A DNA stretch of 12,290 bases from an uncultured Lysobacterales bacterium. Its GTDB lineage: Bacteria > Pseudomonadota > Gammaproteobacteria > Xanthomonadales > SZUA-36. The translations under genes were made by a program, and so were the position numbers. Of the stretch, positions 1 to 6,770 are shown one piece after another (position 1 is the first letter of the stretch; the number at the start of each line of letters is the position of its first letter). The notes beneath the pieces are model-generated. The model saw only the letters and a list, made by a program, of their open reading frames with translations, did no database searches and was not told the origin of the DNA. The stretch lies in the NCBI GenBank assembly GCA_937995275.1, contig CALKKN010000244.1:1-12290 (forward strand). Direction: 5' to 3'.

Positions 1-1
1 C

Positions 2-1009
2 GACGACGGCTATTTCGAGGAACACGGTGACTACTGGACCTGTCCCAACGACATTACGCGCACGGCCGAGTGCATCCAGTCGAGTGAGCGGGAATACAAA
101 CACCTGCTGATCTACGCTCACGGCGGTCTCAACAGCCCGAAGGCATCGGCGCGGCGGATCGCGGCGCTCAAGGAGGGATTCAAGCGCAATGGCGTGTACC
201 CGTTCCACATCATGTACGACACGGGCCTGGGCGAGGAGATGGGTGACGCCGTGAGCCGGGCATTCACGAGCGCGGAACAGCGCGCCGAAGGGTTCTTCGG
301 CCGCATGAAGGACAACATCGTCGAGCAGACCGACACGATGATCGAGGACACCCTGCGCAAGCCCGTGACGCCGCTGTGGGACGAGATGAAGCGCGATGCC
401 CGCCTGCCGTTCGCGATCGGTGCCGACGGGACTGCCGGTGACGGAATAGAGGCCATGAAGACCATCGCGCTGGCCCTGAAGGAGAGCGGCCTGAAGATTC
501 ATCTGGCCGGACACAGCACGGGTGGTGTCCTGATCGGCCACCTGCTGGGCGCCGTCGATCAGTTCGGCTGGGACGACCTGATTTCGACCTGCACGCTGTT
601 CGCGCCCGCCTGCACGATCGACTTTTTCCATGAGCACTACTCACCGCGGCTGGGCAGGAATGCGACCAAATCGCGGCTTGCGCGGCTGGACATCTACAAC
701 CTTTCCGAGAAGGCCGAACTTGCAGACAACGTCGCAAAAATGTACCGCAAGTCTTTGTTATATCTGGTATCGCGTGCCTTCGAGCGTGAGCTGGACAAAC
801 CCCTCCTCGGCATGCGGCGGTATTCGAAACTGCTCGAGCCGCGGACCGGGCTGAACCTGATCTACTCGACCGGCCGGGGCAAGGTCACGCGCGCCACCAC
901 GCACGGCGGGTTCGACAACGACGAGTACACGCTCAATTCCATGCTCACCAGCATTCTCGGCGCCCCGCCGGCGCAACCCTTCCGGGCGGAGGAAATGGAA
1001 GGCTACTGA
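2..1009 (+). CDS. Alpha/beta hydrolase (lipase/esterase-like), 5' end outside the window
   Basis: The frame is open from base 2 to a TGA at 1007-1009, giving 335 visible residues; the true start lies upstream. A GTG at 194 is internal, because the 64 codons before it carry conserved hydrolase sequence. That part includes the first core strand and a candidate oxyanion turn, LLIYAHGGLNSP, at residues 35-46 of the fragment. The nucleophile elbow is LAGHSTGG with Ser172 (codon 515-517). A candidate catalytic His301 lies in TTHGGFDND near the C terminus. I could not place the acid residue with confidence; candidates lie in LSEKAELAD. No signal peptide can be judged without the start. The likely role is hydrolysis of an ester or lipid; the substrate is unknown. 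It converges on the metacaspase gene with a 16-nt gap. Fold assignment is firm; membership in the neighbouring protease system is inference. Confidence 0.85.
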   Translation, partial: DDGYFEEHGDYWTCPNDITRTAECIQSSEREYKHLLIYAHGGLNSPKASARRIAALKEGFKRNGVYPFHIMYDTGLGEEMGDAVSRAFTSAEQRAEGFFGRMKDNIVEQTDTMIEDTLRKPVTPLWDEMKRDARLPFAIGADGTAGDGIEAMKTIALALKESGLKIHLAGHSTGGVLIGHLLGAVDQFGWDDLISTCTLFAPACTIDFFHEHYSPRLGRNATKSRLARLDIYNLSEKAELADNVAKMYRKSLLYLVSRAFERELDKPLLGMRRYSKLLEPRTGLNLIYSTGRGKVTRATTHGGFDNDEYTLNSMLTSILGAPPAQPFRAEEMEGY

Positions 1010-1019
1010 CAGCGGCTGA

Positions 1020-1034
1020 ATCGGCTTAGCCGAT
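1020..1034. repeat. Short perfect dyad between convergent genes
   Basis: ATCGGCTTAGCCGAT reads as a 6-bp stem (ATCGGC/GCCGAT) around a TTA loop. The loop contains most of the stop codon of the minus-strand metacaspase gene. It sits exactly between two convergent genes, where a shared terminator would be useful. There is no T-tract on either side and the stem is short, so a terminator role is only possible. Confidence 0.25.
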
Positions 1035-1841
1035 CGGGGCCAACAGCACCTGCTGCCGCGCTTCGGCCGTGCAGTCCAGGTACGGACGCTGTCGCGGACT
1101 GGGTCCGAACGCCTCGACGACCTTGAACTGGAAAATCTCGTGCGTCAGGCCGTCAGCCGAGGCCTGGAGCACCTTCATGGCATGGCGTGTGAAGTCGCCT
1201 TGGCCATCCTGTTCGTAGGCGACCTCGTGCGGCTGGCAGGCGGAAAAGTTGACCCAGGCCATGCCTTCGGCCGCGCGCTGGACCGGCGGCGTGCCGAGGT
1301 TTGCCCGAAAGGCCCGGTGGGCCTCCTGCAACTGCCGCGTTGCCACCATGTAGCGGCTGCGCCGCTGCACCGGCGGGCCGCCGCCGAAGGGGAAACCGAA
1401 GGCGCGGGTTGCGGAGCCCGAATGGCAGCAATCGAGGAACACGGTCAGGTTGACGCCGCGGCGGATGCTGCCGAGGACCTCCCAGATGTCGTCGTCGATG
1501 ACGAACGCGCCGTCGTAGACGTCCACCGGGCACAACGCTTCGTCCTTGGCGTCGTCCTCGTCTCCGTCCAGGTCCGGCACCTGGGTGCCGTGCCCGGCGA
1601 ACTGGAACACCAGCACATCGCCGGCTTCGCCGCCCTCGACCAGCGCGCCGAGCGCGTCGAGGATGCCCTGCCGCGTGGCCTGCTGATTGGTCAGCACCTG
1701 GACGTCGAAGTCCAGCTTTCGCAGGCTCTCGGCCCAGAGTTCGGCATCGGCGACGCAGCCGTCCAGCGGGGCAGTGGGGTAGGTATCTATGCCGACGCAG
1801 ACCGCCTGGCGGCGGCCCTGGGTCTCATTGGTTTCACTCAT
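1026..1841 (-). CDS. Stand-alone metacaspase-like protease (caspase family, peptidase C14)
   Basis: This 271-residue protein is essentially one caspase-fold domain of clan CD. It opens with AVCVGIDTYP (residues 13-22) and PLDGCVADAE (25-34), the usual first strand and loop of bacterial caspase homologues. The catalytic pair is His84 in FQFAGHGTQ and Cys139 in VFLDCCHSGSATR. Between them a strongly acidic loop (residues 90-118, with DGDEDDAKDE and CPVD) matches the part of type I metacaspases linked to calcium dependence. VNFSACQPHEVAYE near residue 198 marks the small-subunit-like half. There is no prodomain, signal peptide or membrane segment, so it should be cytoplasmic. Metacaspases usually cut after Arg or Lys; its target here is unknown. 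It is last in the minus-strand unit, 91 nt after the caspase-lipase gene. The start is fixed by a perfect Shine-Dalgarno sequence. Confidence 0.9.
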   Translation of the reverse strand: MSETNETQGRRQAVCVGIDTYPTAPLDGCVADAELWAESLRKLDFDVQVLTNQQATRQGILDALGALVEGGEAGDVLVFQFAGHGTQVPDLDGDEDDAKDEALCPVDVYDGAFVIDDDIWEVLGSIRRGVNLTVFLDCCHSGSATRAFGFPFGGGPPVQRRSRYMVATRQLQEAHRAFRANLGTPPVQRAAEGMAWVNFSACQPHEVAYEQDGQGDFTRHAMKVLQASADGLTHEIFQFKVVEAFGPSPRQRPYLDCTAEARQQVLLAPIG

Positions 1842-1849
1842 TGCTCAGT

Positions 1850-1856
1850 CCTCCTT
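1850..1856 (-). promoter_or_regulatory. Strong Shine-Dalgarno of the stand-alone metacaspase
   Basis: The minus strand reads AAGGAGG, followed by 8 nt and the ATG at 1841. It is the strongest ribosome binding site in the window. It supports the chosen start and suggests this small protease is translated well, independently of the upstream gene. Confidence 0.8.
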
Positions 1857-1932
1857 ACAGCATGCCGTCCGTGGCCGATACAGCCCGGTTTGGCCGTGTC
1901 CCTGTCGATCAGGTCATCATACCCGACGCCGG

Positions 1933-4900
1933 TCAGCCGAGAGCATCGTTCAAAGCGCTCAGTCCCTCGTCGGTCGAAAAATAGGTCAGATGGTCGCAGG
2001 CCACTTCCCGGTGCGTTTCCACGTTCTGAAACGTCGTCGGAATGCCGGTGATGCTGCTGACACTCGCCGCCATGTCGTTGGGCCGGGTGAAAAACGCCAG
2101 GGATGCCGTGGCATGGATCACGCGCTGCAGGTTCAGCTTCTCGAACAGCCTGAGCAGGCGGCTCTCGCCCTTGGGTCCCTGTGGCTCGAGGGTCTCCTGC
2201 GGCAGCGAGGTGTTGCCGGCGACGATGCAATACCGCACGCCGGGGTCCGGGCTCGCGGCCAGGTCCTCCAGCAGACGCGACCCCGGCGTCATCTGCTCCA
2301 GCGACGCGCCGGCGGCTTCCTCGAATTTCGCCATCAGGCTGCCGAGCGTCGCGGCGGGCCAGAACAGGCCGCCGAGCTTGTTGAGCCCGATGCCGATCGC
2401 GGCGGTCGCCCAGTCTTCCACCGTGGGCCACGGCGATCCTTCGTTCGGGGTGCCCAGCATGACCAGTGTCTGCACCACCCGGTGGCCGCCCAGGTGCTCG
2501 ATAAACCAGCGCGAGACCAGACCGCCCATGGAATGCGCGACGATGTGCAGCGTCTTGCCGTGGTCCGGGCCCAGGCCGATCGCCTCGAGGCGCTCCTTCA
2601 GGGCCTGCGCGTTGTCCTGGATCTCGGTGTTCAGGTTCTCGTAGTCGAAGGTAAGGACGAGGTCGTAGTCCGTTCCCGGCGGCCCGACCGGCCGGTGGGG
2701 GGAGGGCACCAGTGCGCCGGTCGCCATGCCCTCGGTGTCGCCGATGATGCCGTGCACCAGCAGCAGGATCCGCGAGGCCTCACGGACGCGGGATTCAACT
2801 TCGCCCGGGCCGTCGGCATAGCGCAGTTGCCCCCCCTCGGCAACCGCGGCGCGCAGCAGCGGATACTCGAAGTCGTGCCCCAGTTTTTCGCTGATGACCT
2901 TCTGGAAAAAGATCTTGATCGAGCCCGTCAGGCTGCGGCGGCTCGAAGCCGGCGCCGGCAGGCGTTCGATCCGGACCTCGGTGGCGCCGTCCCTGCGGCT
3001 CGCGCGGCCCAGCGGCAGGTAGAATTCGCCATCCGCGTCCCAGGCGACGGTCAGCAGGTGCTCCCCGGGCTCCAGAACGGCATCCAGCGACAGCGTCAGG
3101 GGTTGCGCGGCGGTCACGGCCTCGTGGTCCCTGACATCCGTCAGTTCCAGCACGCTGAGGCCCGCCTCGACGCCGCGGCTGGGCGACAGGTCGAACGGCC
3201 GAACGCAGCCCGGATCGTCCCGCAGCCACGGCGGCAGCGGCGGCGCGCCGCTCAGGTCGCGGCTGGCCAGCGGCACGGTGCTGAGCCGGACGTTGGCCCG
3301 CAGGCCGGGATGGCCGTGCAGCGTCACGTTGGGGGCCACGCTGGCGCTGCCGCCTGCCGTCGGCACCGCGGCGGCTTCCAGCGGCCGCTCGGTGGTCACG
3401 GTGAGCTCGGCGGTGGTCCAGTCCGCCACCTTTTGCGTACTGCCCGAACTGCCGCCGATATGGCGCGTCATGGCGCGGTGCATCAGGCGTTCGAGGCTGT
3501 TCATTCCCAGACCGCGGGTCGTGGGGAGCTGGAACTGAATGCCCAGGTCCTCCTGGCGAAACCGCGTGGCGTCGCAGGCCTCGGTCGAGGCGATGACCTT
3601 GATCAGGTCTTTGAACTCGGTCATACCCTCCCGCCAAAGCTCGTCGGGCACCATGGCGGTGAGTTCCTCGCGCCGCAAGGCCCAGGTCTCTTGCCCGGGC
3701 TCCAGCCACTCCCCGCCGCCGGGCAGCAACTCGGGGAAAATGGCGAAACTGTCGGTCAGGTCGAACAGCATGCAGTAGAGCCGCCGCTGGCTGGTGTTGG
3801 TCAGTTTCAGCTTGAACCGGGGTGGGCGCCATTCGCCGTTGCGGTACTCGTAGGCGAGCCGCAGATCGCTGCCGCGGCCGGCCAGGTCGACCTTGCGCTC
3901 GCTGCCGTCGTCGTCGACCTCGTAGTAGTCGAGGGTAATCGCGTTGGGTGGCAGCTTGCTGGCGCTATTGTGCAGTCTGGCCATCCTCATCCAGCGGCCG
4001 ATGTGCTCGCAGTGCTCCACGGCCTGGCGGGCGGCTTCGTCGGTCCAACCGTCGATGGGGATGAACAGGGGCCGGTCGTCGGCGGCCCGGCTGACACGGT
4101 AGGCGTCGTCCCGGGCGGTCAGCCGCAGTTCCTCGCCGCTGTCGACCTCGCGCAACGACACGGAGGGGCGGCCGTCCGCCGTGTCGGCGATGGCGTTGCG
4201 AACCCGCTGCAGTGCCTCGGCATCGCCTTCCAGCCGAATTCCCAGCGCGGCTGTGGGCTGCGCGGTGATGACCGCCTTGTAGATGGCATCGAGATCGGGC
4301 TCGCTGGCGTCGTGCAGTTCGAGGGCGACCCGGGAACGAACCGTCTCGCGCGCCAGAACGCGCGCCGTGCCGACCGCCTGGGCGAGGTCCTCCAGGTCCG
4401 TGGCCGCGGCCGGAAAGACCGCCAGTTCGGTGGTGTCGTCGGCCTGTACCGCGGGAATCCCCTGGAGCGTGCCGCCATCCATGACCCACTGGGCGTAGTC
4501 GTCGTAGGTCAGCGTGAAATAATCCGCGTGGGGCCGGATCGCACCGCCGAGGAACGGGCGTTCGAGGTCCGTGAAGTCGGTGGCCTCGATGACCGGCGAC
4601 TGCCGGGTCACGGTGGTGCGTACCATGGAACTGACCCGGGCGAACAGGTCGCGGTACGTCCAGGCGGTGTTCGCATTCTGCAGGGTCTCCAGCAGGTAGT
4701 GGGAAAATACCCCGCGCCGCCCGTCGTCGAAGACGTCTTCCTTGGCCTCTTCCTCGGGCTGGCAGGCCGACAGCACGACGTGCCGGCCTCGCGGCAGCGC
4801 GAGCCAGCCGCTTTCGGTGTCGGTGACGCTGCGCGACTGCCCAACTGCACCCGCTTCGGACGGGGTGACCAGGTAGCTGGATGCGGGCCGCTGCCGCTGG

Positions 4901-5400
4901 TCGGTGGGCGCCCGGCGGACACCCGCGCCGTCGAGGCTGCGCGTGGCCGAGCCGGAGTGGCAGCAATCCAGCACCAGCACGACGTGGGCATCGTTCTCGG
5001 CAATGTCGGCAATCAGCTTGGACAGTTCCTTGTCCGCCAGGTCGAAATTGCCGGGCAGGCGGCTGTCGTAACAGACCATCGTCTCGTCGAGACCGTCCGG
5101 TTCCAGGTAACGAAACTCGGGTGCGGTCGGGCACTGGGAACCGTGGCCGCTGTAGCAGAACAACGCCGTGTCGCCCGGGCCGGCCTGGCCCAGGTGTTCC
5201 AGGAAGTTCTCGACCACTGCCGCCCGGGTCGCCTCCGCGTTCTTCAGCACCCGCGCCTCCAATCGGTGCCCGTCGCCGCCGACGCGCTCCGACAGGTAGG
5301 CATGCATGGCCTCGAGGTCCGCCACGCAGCCGCTCAGCGGCGGGACCGGGGCCGGGTAGTCGTCGATGGCGACGAGCAGGGCGTAGACGGTTGCTGGCAT
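1933..5400 (-). CDS. Caspase-lipase fusion protein
   Basis: The 1155-residue protein has two recognisable enzymes. Residues 1-290 are a metacaspase-like domain: YALLVAIDDYP, PLSGCVADLE, His86 in FCYSGHGSQ, Cys147 in VLVLDCCHSGSATR (codon 4960-4962), and LSACQPEEEAKED near 209. The middle (about 290-870) is mostly unassigned; residues 525-610, with LKLTNTSQRRLYCMLFDL and LPGGGEWLEPG, resemble the DUF4384-like beta domain of other bacterial caspases. Residues 876-1155 form an alpha/beta hydrolase of lipase type: oxyanion stretch LLVHGIIGDTEGM, nucleophile Ser957 in HIVAHSMGG (codon 2530-2532), MLGTPNEGSPWP, and likely His1137 in CDHLTYF; Asp1109 is a candidate acid. There is no signal peptide. 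The frame is open 25 codons further upstream, but the ATG at 5400 has a Shine-Dalgarno sequence and begins the caspase fold. Inference: proteolysis and lipid cleavage are coupled in one effector. Confidence 0.92.
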   Translation of the reverse strand: MPATVYALLVAIDDYPAPVPPLSGCVADLEAMHAYLSERVGGDGHRLEARVLKNAEATRAAVVENFLEHLGQAGPGDTALFCYSGHGSQCPTAPEFRYLEPDGLDETMVCYDSRLPGNFDLADKELSKLIADIAENDAHVVLVLDCCHSGSATRSLDGAGVRRAPTDQRQRPASSYLVTPSEAGAVGQSRSVTDTESGWLALPRGRHVVLSACQPEEEAKEDVFDDGRRGVFSHYLLETLQNANTAWTYRDLFARVSSMVRTTVTRQSPVIEATDFTDLERPFLGGAIRPHADYFTLTYDDYAQWVMDGGTLQGIPAVQADDTTELAVFPAAATDLEDLAQAVGTARVLARETVRSRVALELHDASEPDLDAIYKAVITAQPTAALGIRLEGDAEALQRVRNAIADTADGRPSVSLREVDSGEELRLTARDDAYRVSRAADDRPLFIPIDGWTDEAARQAVEHCEHIGRWMRMARLHNSASKLPPNAITLDYYEVDDDGSERKVDLAGRGSDLRLAYEYRNGEWRPPRFKLKLTNTSQRRLYCMLFDLTDSFAIFPELLPGGGEWLEPGQETWALRREELTAMVPDELWREGMTEFKDLIKVIASTEACDATRFRQEDLGIQFQLPTTRGLGMNSLERLMHRAMTRHIGGSSGSTQKVADWTTAELTVTTERPLEAAAVPTAGGSASVAPNVTLHGHPGLRANVRLSTVPLASRDLSGAPPLPPWLRDDPGCVRPFDLSPSRGVEAGLSVLELTDVRDHEAVTAAQPLTLSLDAVLEPGEHLLTVAWDADGEFYLPLGRASRRDGATEVRIERLPAPASSRRSLTGSIKIFFQKVISEKLGHDFEYPLLRAAVAEGGQLRYADGPGEVESRVREASRILLLVHGIIGDTEGMATGALVPSPHRPVGPPGTDYDLVLTFDYENLNTEIQDNAQALKERLEAIGLGPDHGKTLHIVAHSMGGLVSRWFIEHLGGHRVVQTLVMLGTPNEGSPWPTVEDWATAAIGIGLNKLGGLFWPAATLGSLMAKFEEAAGASLEQMTPGSRLLEDLAASPDPGVRYCIVAGNTSLPQETLEPQGPKGESRLLRLFEKLNLQRVIHATASLAFFTRPNDMAASVSSITGIPTTFQNVETHREVACDHLTYFSTDEGLSALNDALG

Positions 5401-5408
5401 GTTCGCTT

Positions 5409-5416
5409 CCCTTCCT
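5409..5416 (-). promoter_or_regulatory. Shine-Dalgarno that decides the start of the caspase-lipase gene
   Basis: The minus strand reads AGGAAGGG, ending 8 nt before the ATG at 5400. It lies inside the 29-nt gap after the stop of the secreted-protein gene. That excludes the longer open frame (to 5475), which would overlap the upstream gene by 46 nt. Confidence 0.7.
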
Positions 5417-5429
5417 GCGATTCGTATCG

Positions 5430-6665
5430 CTAATTCGTGATGACGCCCGGACCGGTGGTGCCGAGGCTGGCGCACAGGGCGAGGTGGTCGCCGGCGATGC
5501 GCGTCAGAGGAATGACGCCGGATGCCGGGCCCGCCGGAATGTCGTAGGTCAGGGTGCCGTTCAGGCAGTCTTCGAAATCCAGTTCAGCGGTTCCGTATTC
5601 CGTGGTGTCGACCGGCGGTGTGCCGCTGTCGAATACACCGCCCGTGGAATTGTAGAGCGTGAGGCCGACGGACCGGTCGCCATCCCGGTAATTGCCGGAG
5701 GCGGTGAACCAGCGTTGCCCGGCGTCCCCGATCATCGGTTCCGCGTCGCCGGCTGGCCGCTCCAGGTCGAAGGTGAACCAGGCGAGGAACACCAGCCGGT
5801 TTTCGGTGAAAACATCCAGCAGGACGCCTTGTCCGTCGGTCGCCGGATTGTACCAGGCGCCGTTCAGGCCGGCGTTGAGGCCCAGGGCGCCGGGCGGGAA
5901 CAGCACCCAGTGCCACTCGCCGATGTTGCCCGGTACGTAGGACGTGATGACGAACCGATAGGTCTTGCCCGCCGCCAGCAGCACGTCGCCGAAATCGTCC
6001 CGAGTTGCGACCAGGCCGGCCTGGGTGTCGCCGGCATCGAACGCGCCTTCGTAGACCCGGATGACCATGTCCAGGCGATCGAACACCGAAACGTCAGCAA
6101 ACCAGTAGTTGCCGGTGGCCTCGGCGACGAACGGATCGCTGAGCTCGTAGTGCTGCATCACGCCGCCGAAGTCCGCCATCGGCTCGGTTCCGTCGAGCAG
6201 CCCCAGGGTACCCGCGGGCGACACCACAACATTTTCGCCGCTGATGCTGCCGGGGCCGGACAGGCTGACCGCGAACGCCGCCGGGGCAACGTTCTCGCAC
6301 CAGTGCTGCACCACCACGATGTAGTCCTGCCCGGGTTCCAGCGGCGCAGGGCCACCCTGATCGAAAACGACCACCCGGTTCGTGTCCGGGTTCGCCGGGT
6401 CGAAGTTGCCGCTGTACACGGCCGCCACGAGATTTCCGGGCAGCGCGTCCGAGGCGTCACCCACCTGGTACTGCCCGCTTTGGGAGACCCGGATGGGGGC
6501 GAACTGGCGGTAGGCCAGATCACCCGCGCCGGTGCAGGTCCCCGGAAACGGCTCAATGACGTCCTCGCTGCCGTCCCACTGTGCCGACAGCGTGACGTGG
6601 TTGGCCAACAGCGGCTGGCACATGGAGATGAGCAACAGGGCGGCGACCTTGTGCAGTTTATTCAT
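5430..6665 (-). CDS. Secreted beta-sandwich protein with two PPC-like domains and a conserved C-terminal domain
   Basis: This 411-residue protein has a clear Sec signal peptide (MNKLHKVAALLLISMC..., cleavage probably after Ala21). Cys16 is not in a lipobox because Met precedes it, so it is not a lipoprotein. Residues about 23-136 and 140-258 look like two successive PPC-like beta-sandwiches (bacterial pre-peptidase C-terminal type), with strands such as SGQYQVGDAS, YIVVVQHW, GNYWFADVSVFD and AGKTYRFVITS. Residues about 263-400 form a third domain (GAWYNPATDGQG, VFLAWFTFD, SVGLTLYNSTGG) that I recognise as recurrent in exported gammaproteobacterial proteins of unknown function. Cys367/Cys398 and Cys44/Cys123 may form disulfides. 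No catalytic motif is visible. It starts the minus-strand unit, 29 nt before the caspase-lipase gene, so an envelope partner role is possible. The start has only a weak AGG, 12 nt upstream. Confidence 0.85.
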   Translation of the reverse strand: MNKLHKVAALLLISMCQPLLANHVTLSAQWDGSEDVIEPFPGTCTGAGDLAYRQFAPIRVSQSGQYQVGDASDALPGNLVAAVYSGNFDPANPDTNRVVVFDQGGPAPLEPGQDYIVVVQHWCENVAPAAFAVSLSGPGSISGENVVVSPAGTLGLLDGTEPMADFGGVMQHYELSDPFVAEATGNYWFADVSVFDRLDMVIRVYEGAFDAGDTQAGLVATRDDFGDVLLAAGKTYRFVITSYVPGNIGEWHWVLFPPGALGLNAGLNGAWYNPATDGQGVLLDVFTENRLVFLAWFTFDLERPAGDAEPMIGDAGQRWFTASGNYRDGDRSVGLTLYNSTGGVFDSGTPPVDTTEYGTAELDFEDCLNGTLTYDIPAGPASGVIPLTRIAGDHLALCASLGTTGPGVITN

Positions 6666-6770
6666 GAATTTGTTAAGCCTGTTCCTGTTCGACCCGGTCC
6701 AGAGAAAACCAAATGTACACTTTCCTGACCAGATGTTCTATTCTGCTGAGAAATTTTCCATAACTTACTG
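6666..6770. promoter_or_regulatory. Divergent promoter region
   Basis: This 105-nt AT-richer gap separates the starts of the secreted-protein gene (minus) and the CHAT-STAND-WD40 gene (plus). Both promoters must lie here unless transcription enters from outside. On the plus strand, weak candidates are TGTACA (6714-6719) with TATTCT (6739-6744), at a 19-nt spacing, and CATAAC (6759-6764). The latter would start RNA near the ATG itself. No Shine-Dalgarno precedes the ATG at 6771. On the minus strand no convincing -35/-10 pair was seen. The shared region suggests co-regulation of the two units. Confidence 0.5.

Noticed and set aside
1140..2051. A 303-codon open frame on the plus strand
   Set aside because: It is antisense to the stand-alone metacaspase and carries no motif or ribosome binding site that I can see.
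1789..5433. A 1214-codon open frame on the plus strand
   Set aside because: It is the mirror of the caspase-lipase gene in GC-rich DNA. Its product is a low-information run of Gln, Arg, Gly and Val without any motif, whereas the minus strand shows catalytic motifs and a Shine-Dalgarno.
5401..5475. A 25-codon N-terminal extension of the caspase-lipase protein
   Set aside because: It would overlap the secreted-protein gene, is rich in His and Arg with no conserved content, and the ATG at 5400 has its own Shine-Dalgarno.
4881..6728. A 615-codon open frame on the plus strand
   Set aside because: It lies antisense to the caspase domain and the secreted protein, which has a signal peptide. Its own product has no recognisable fold.
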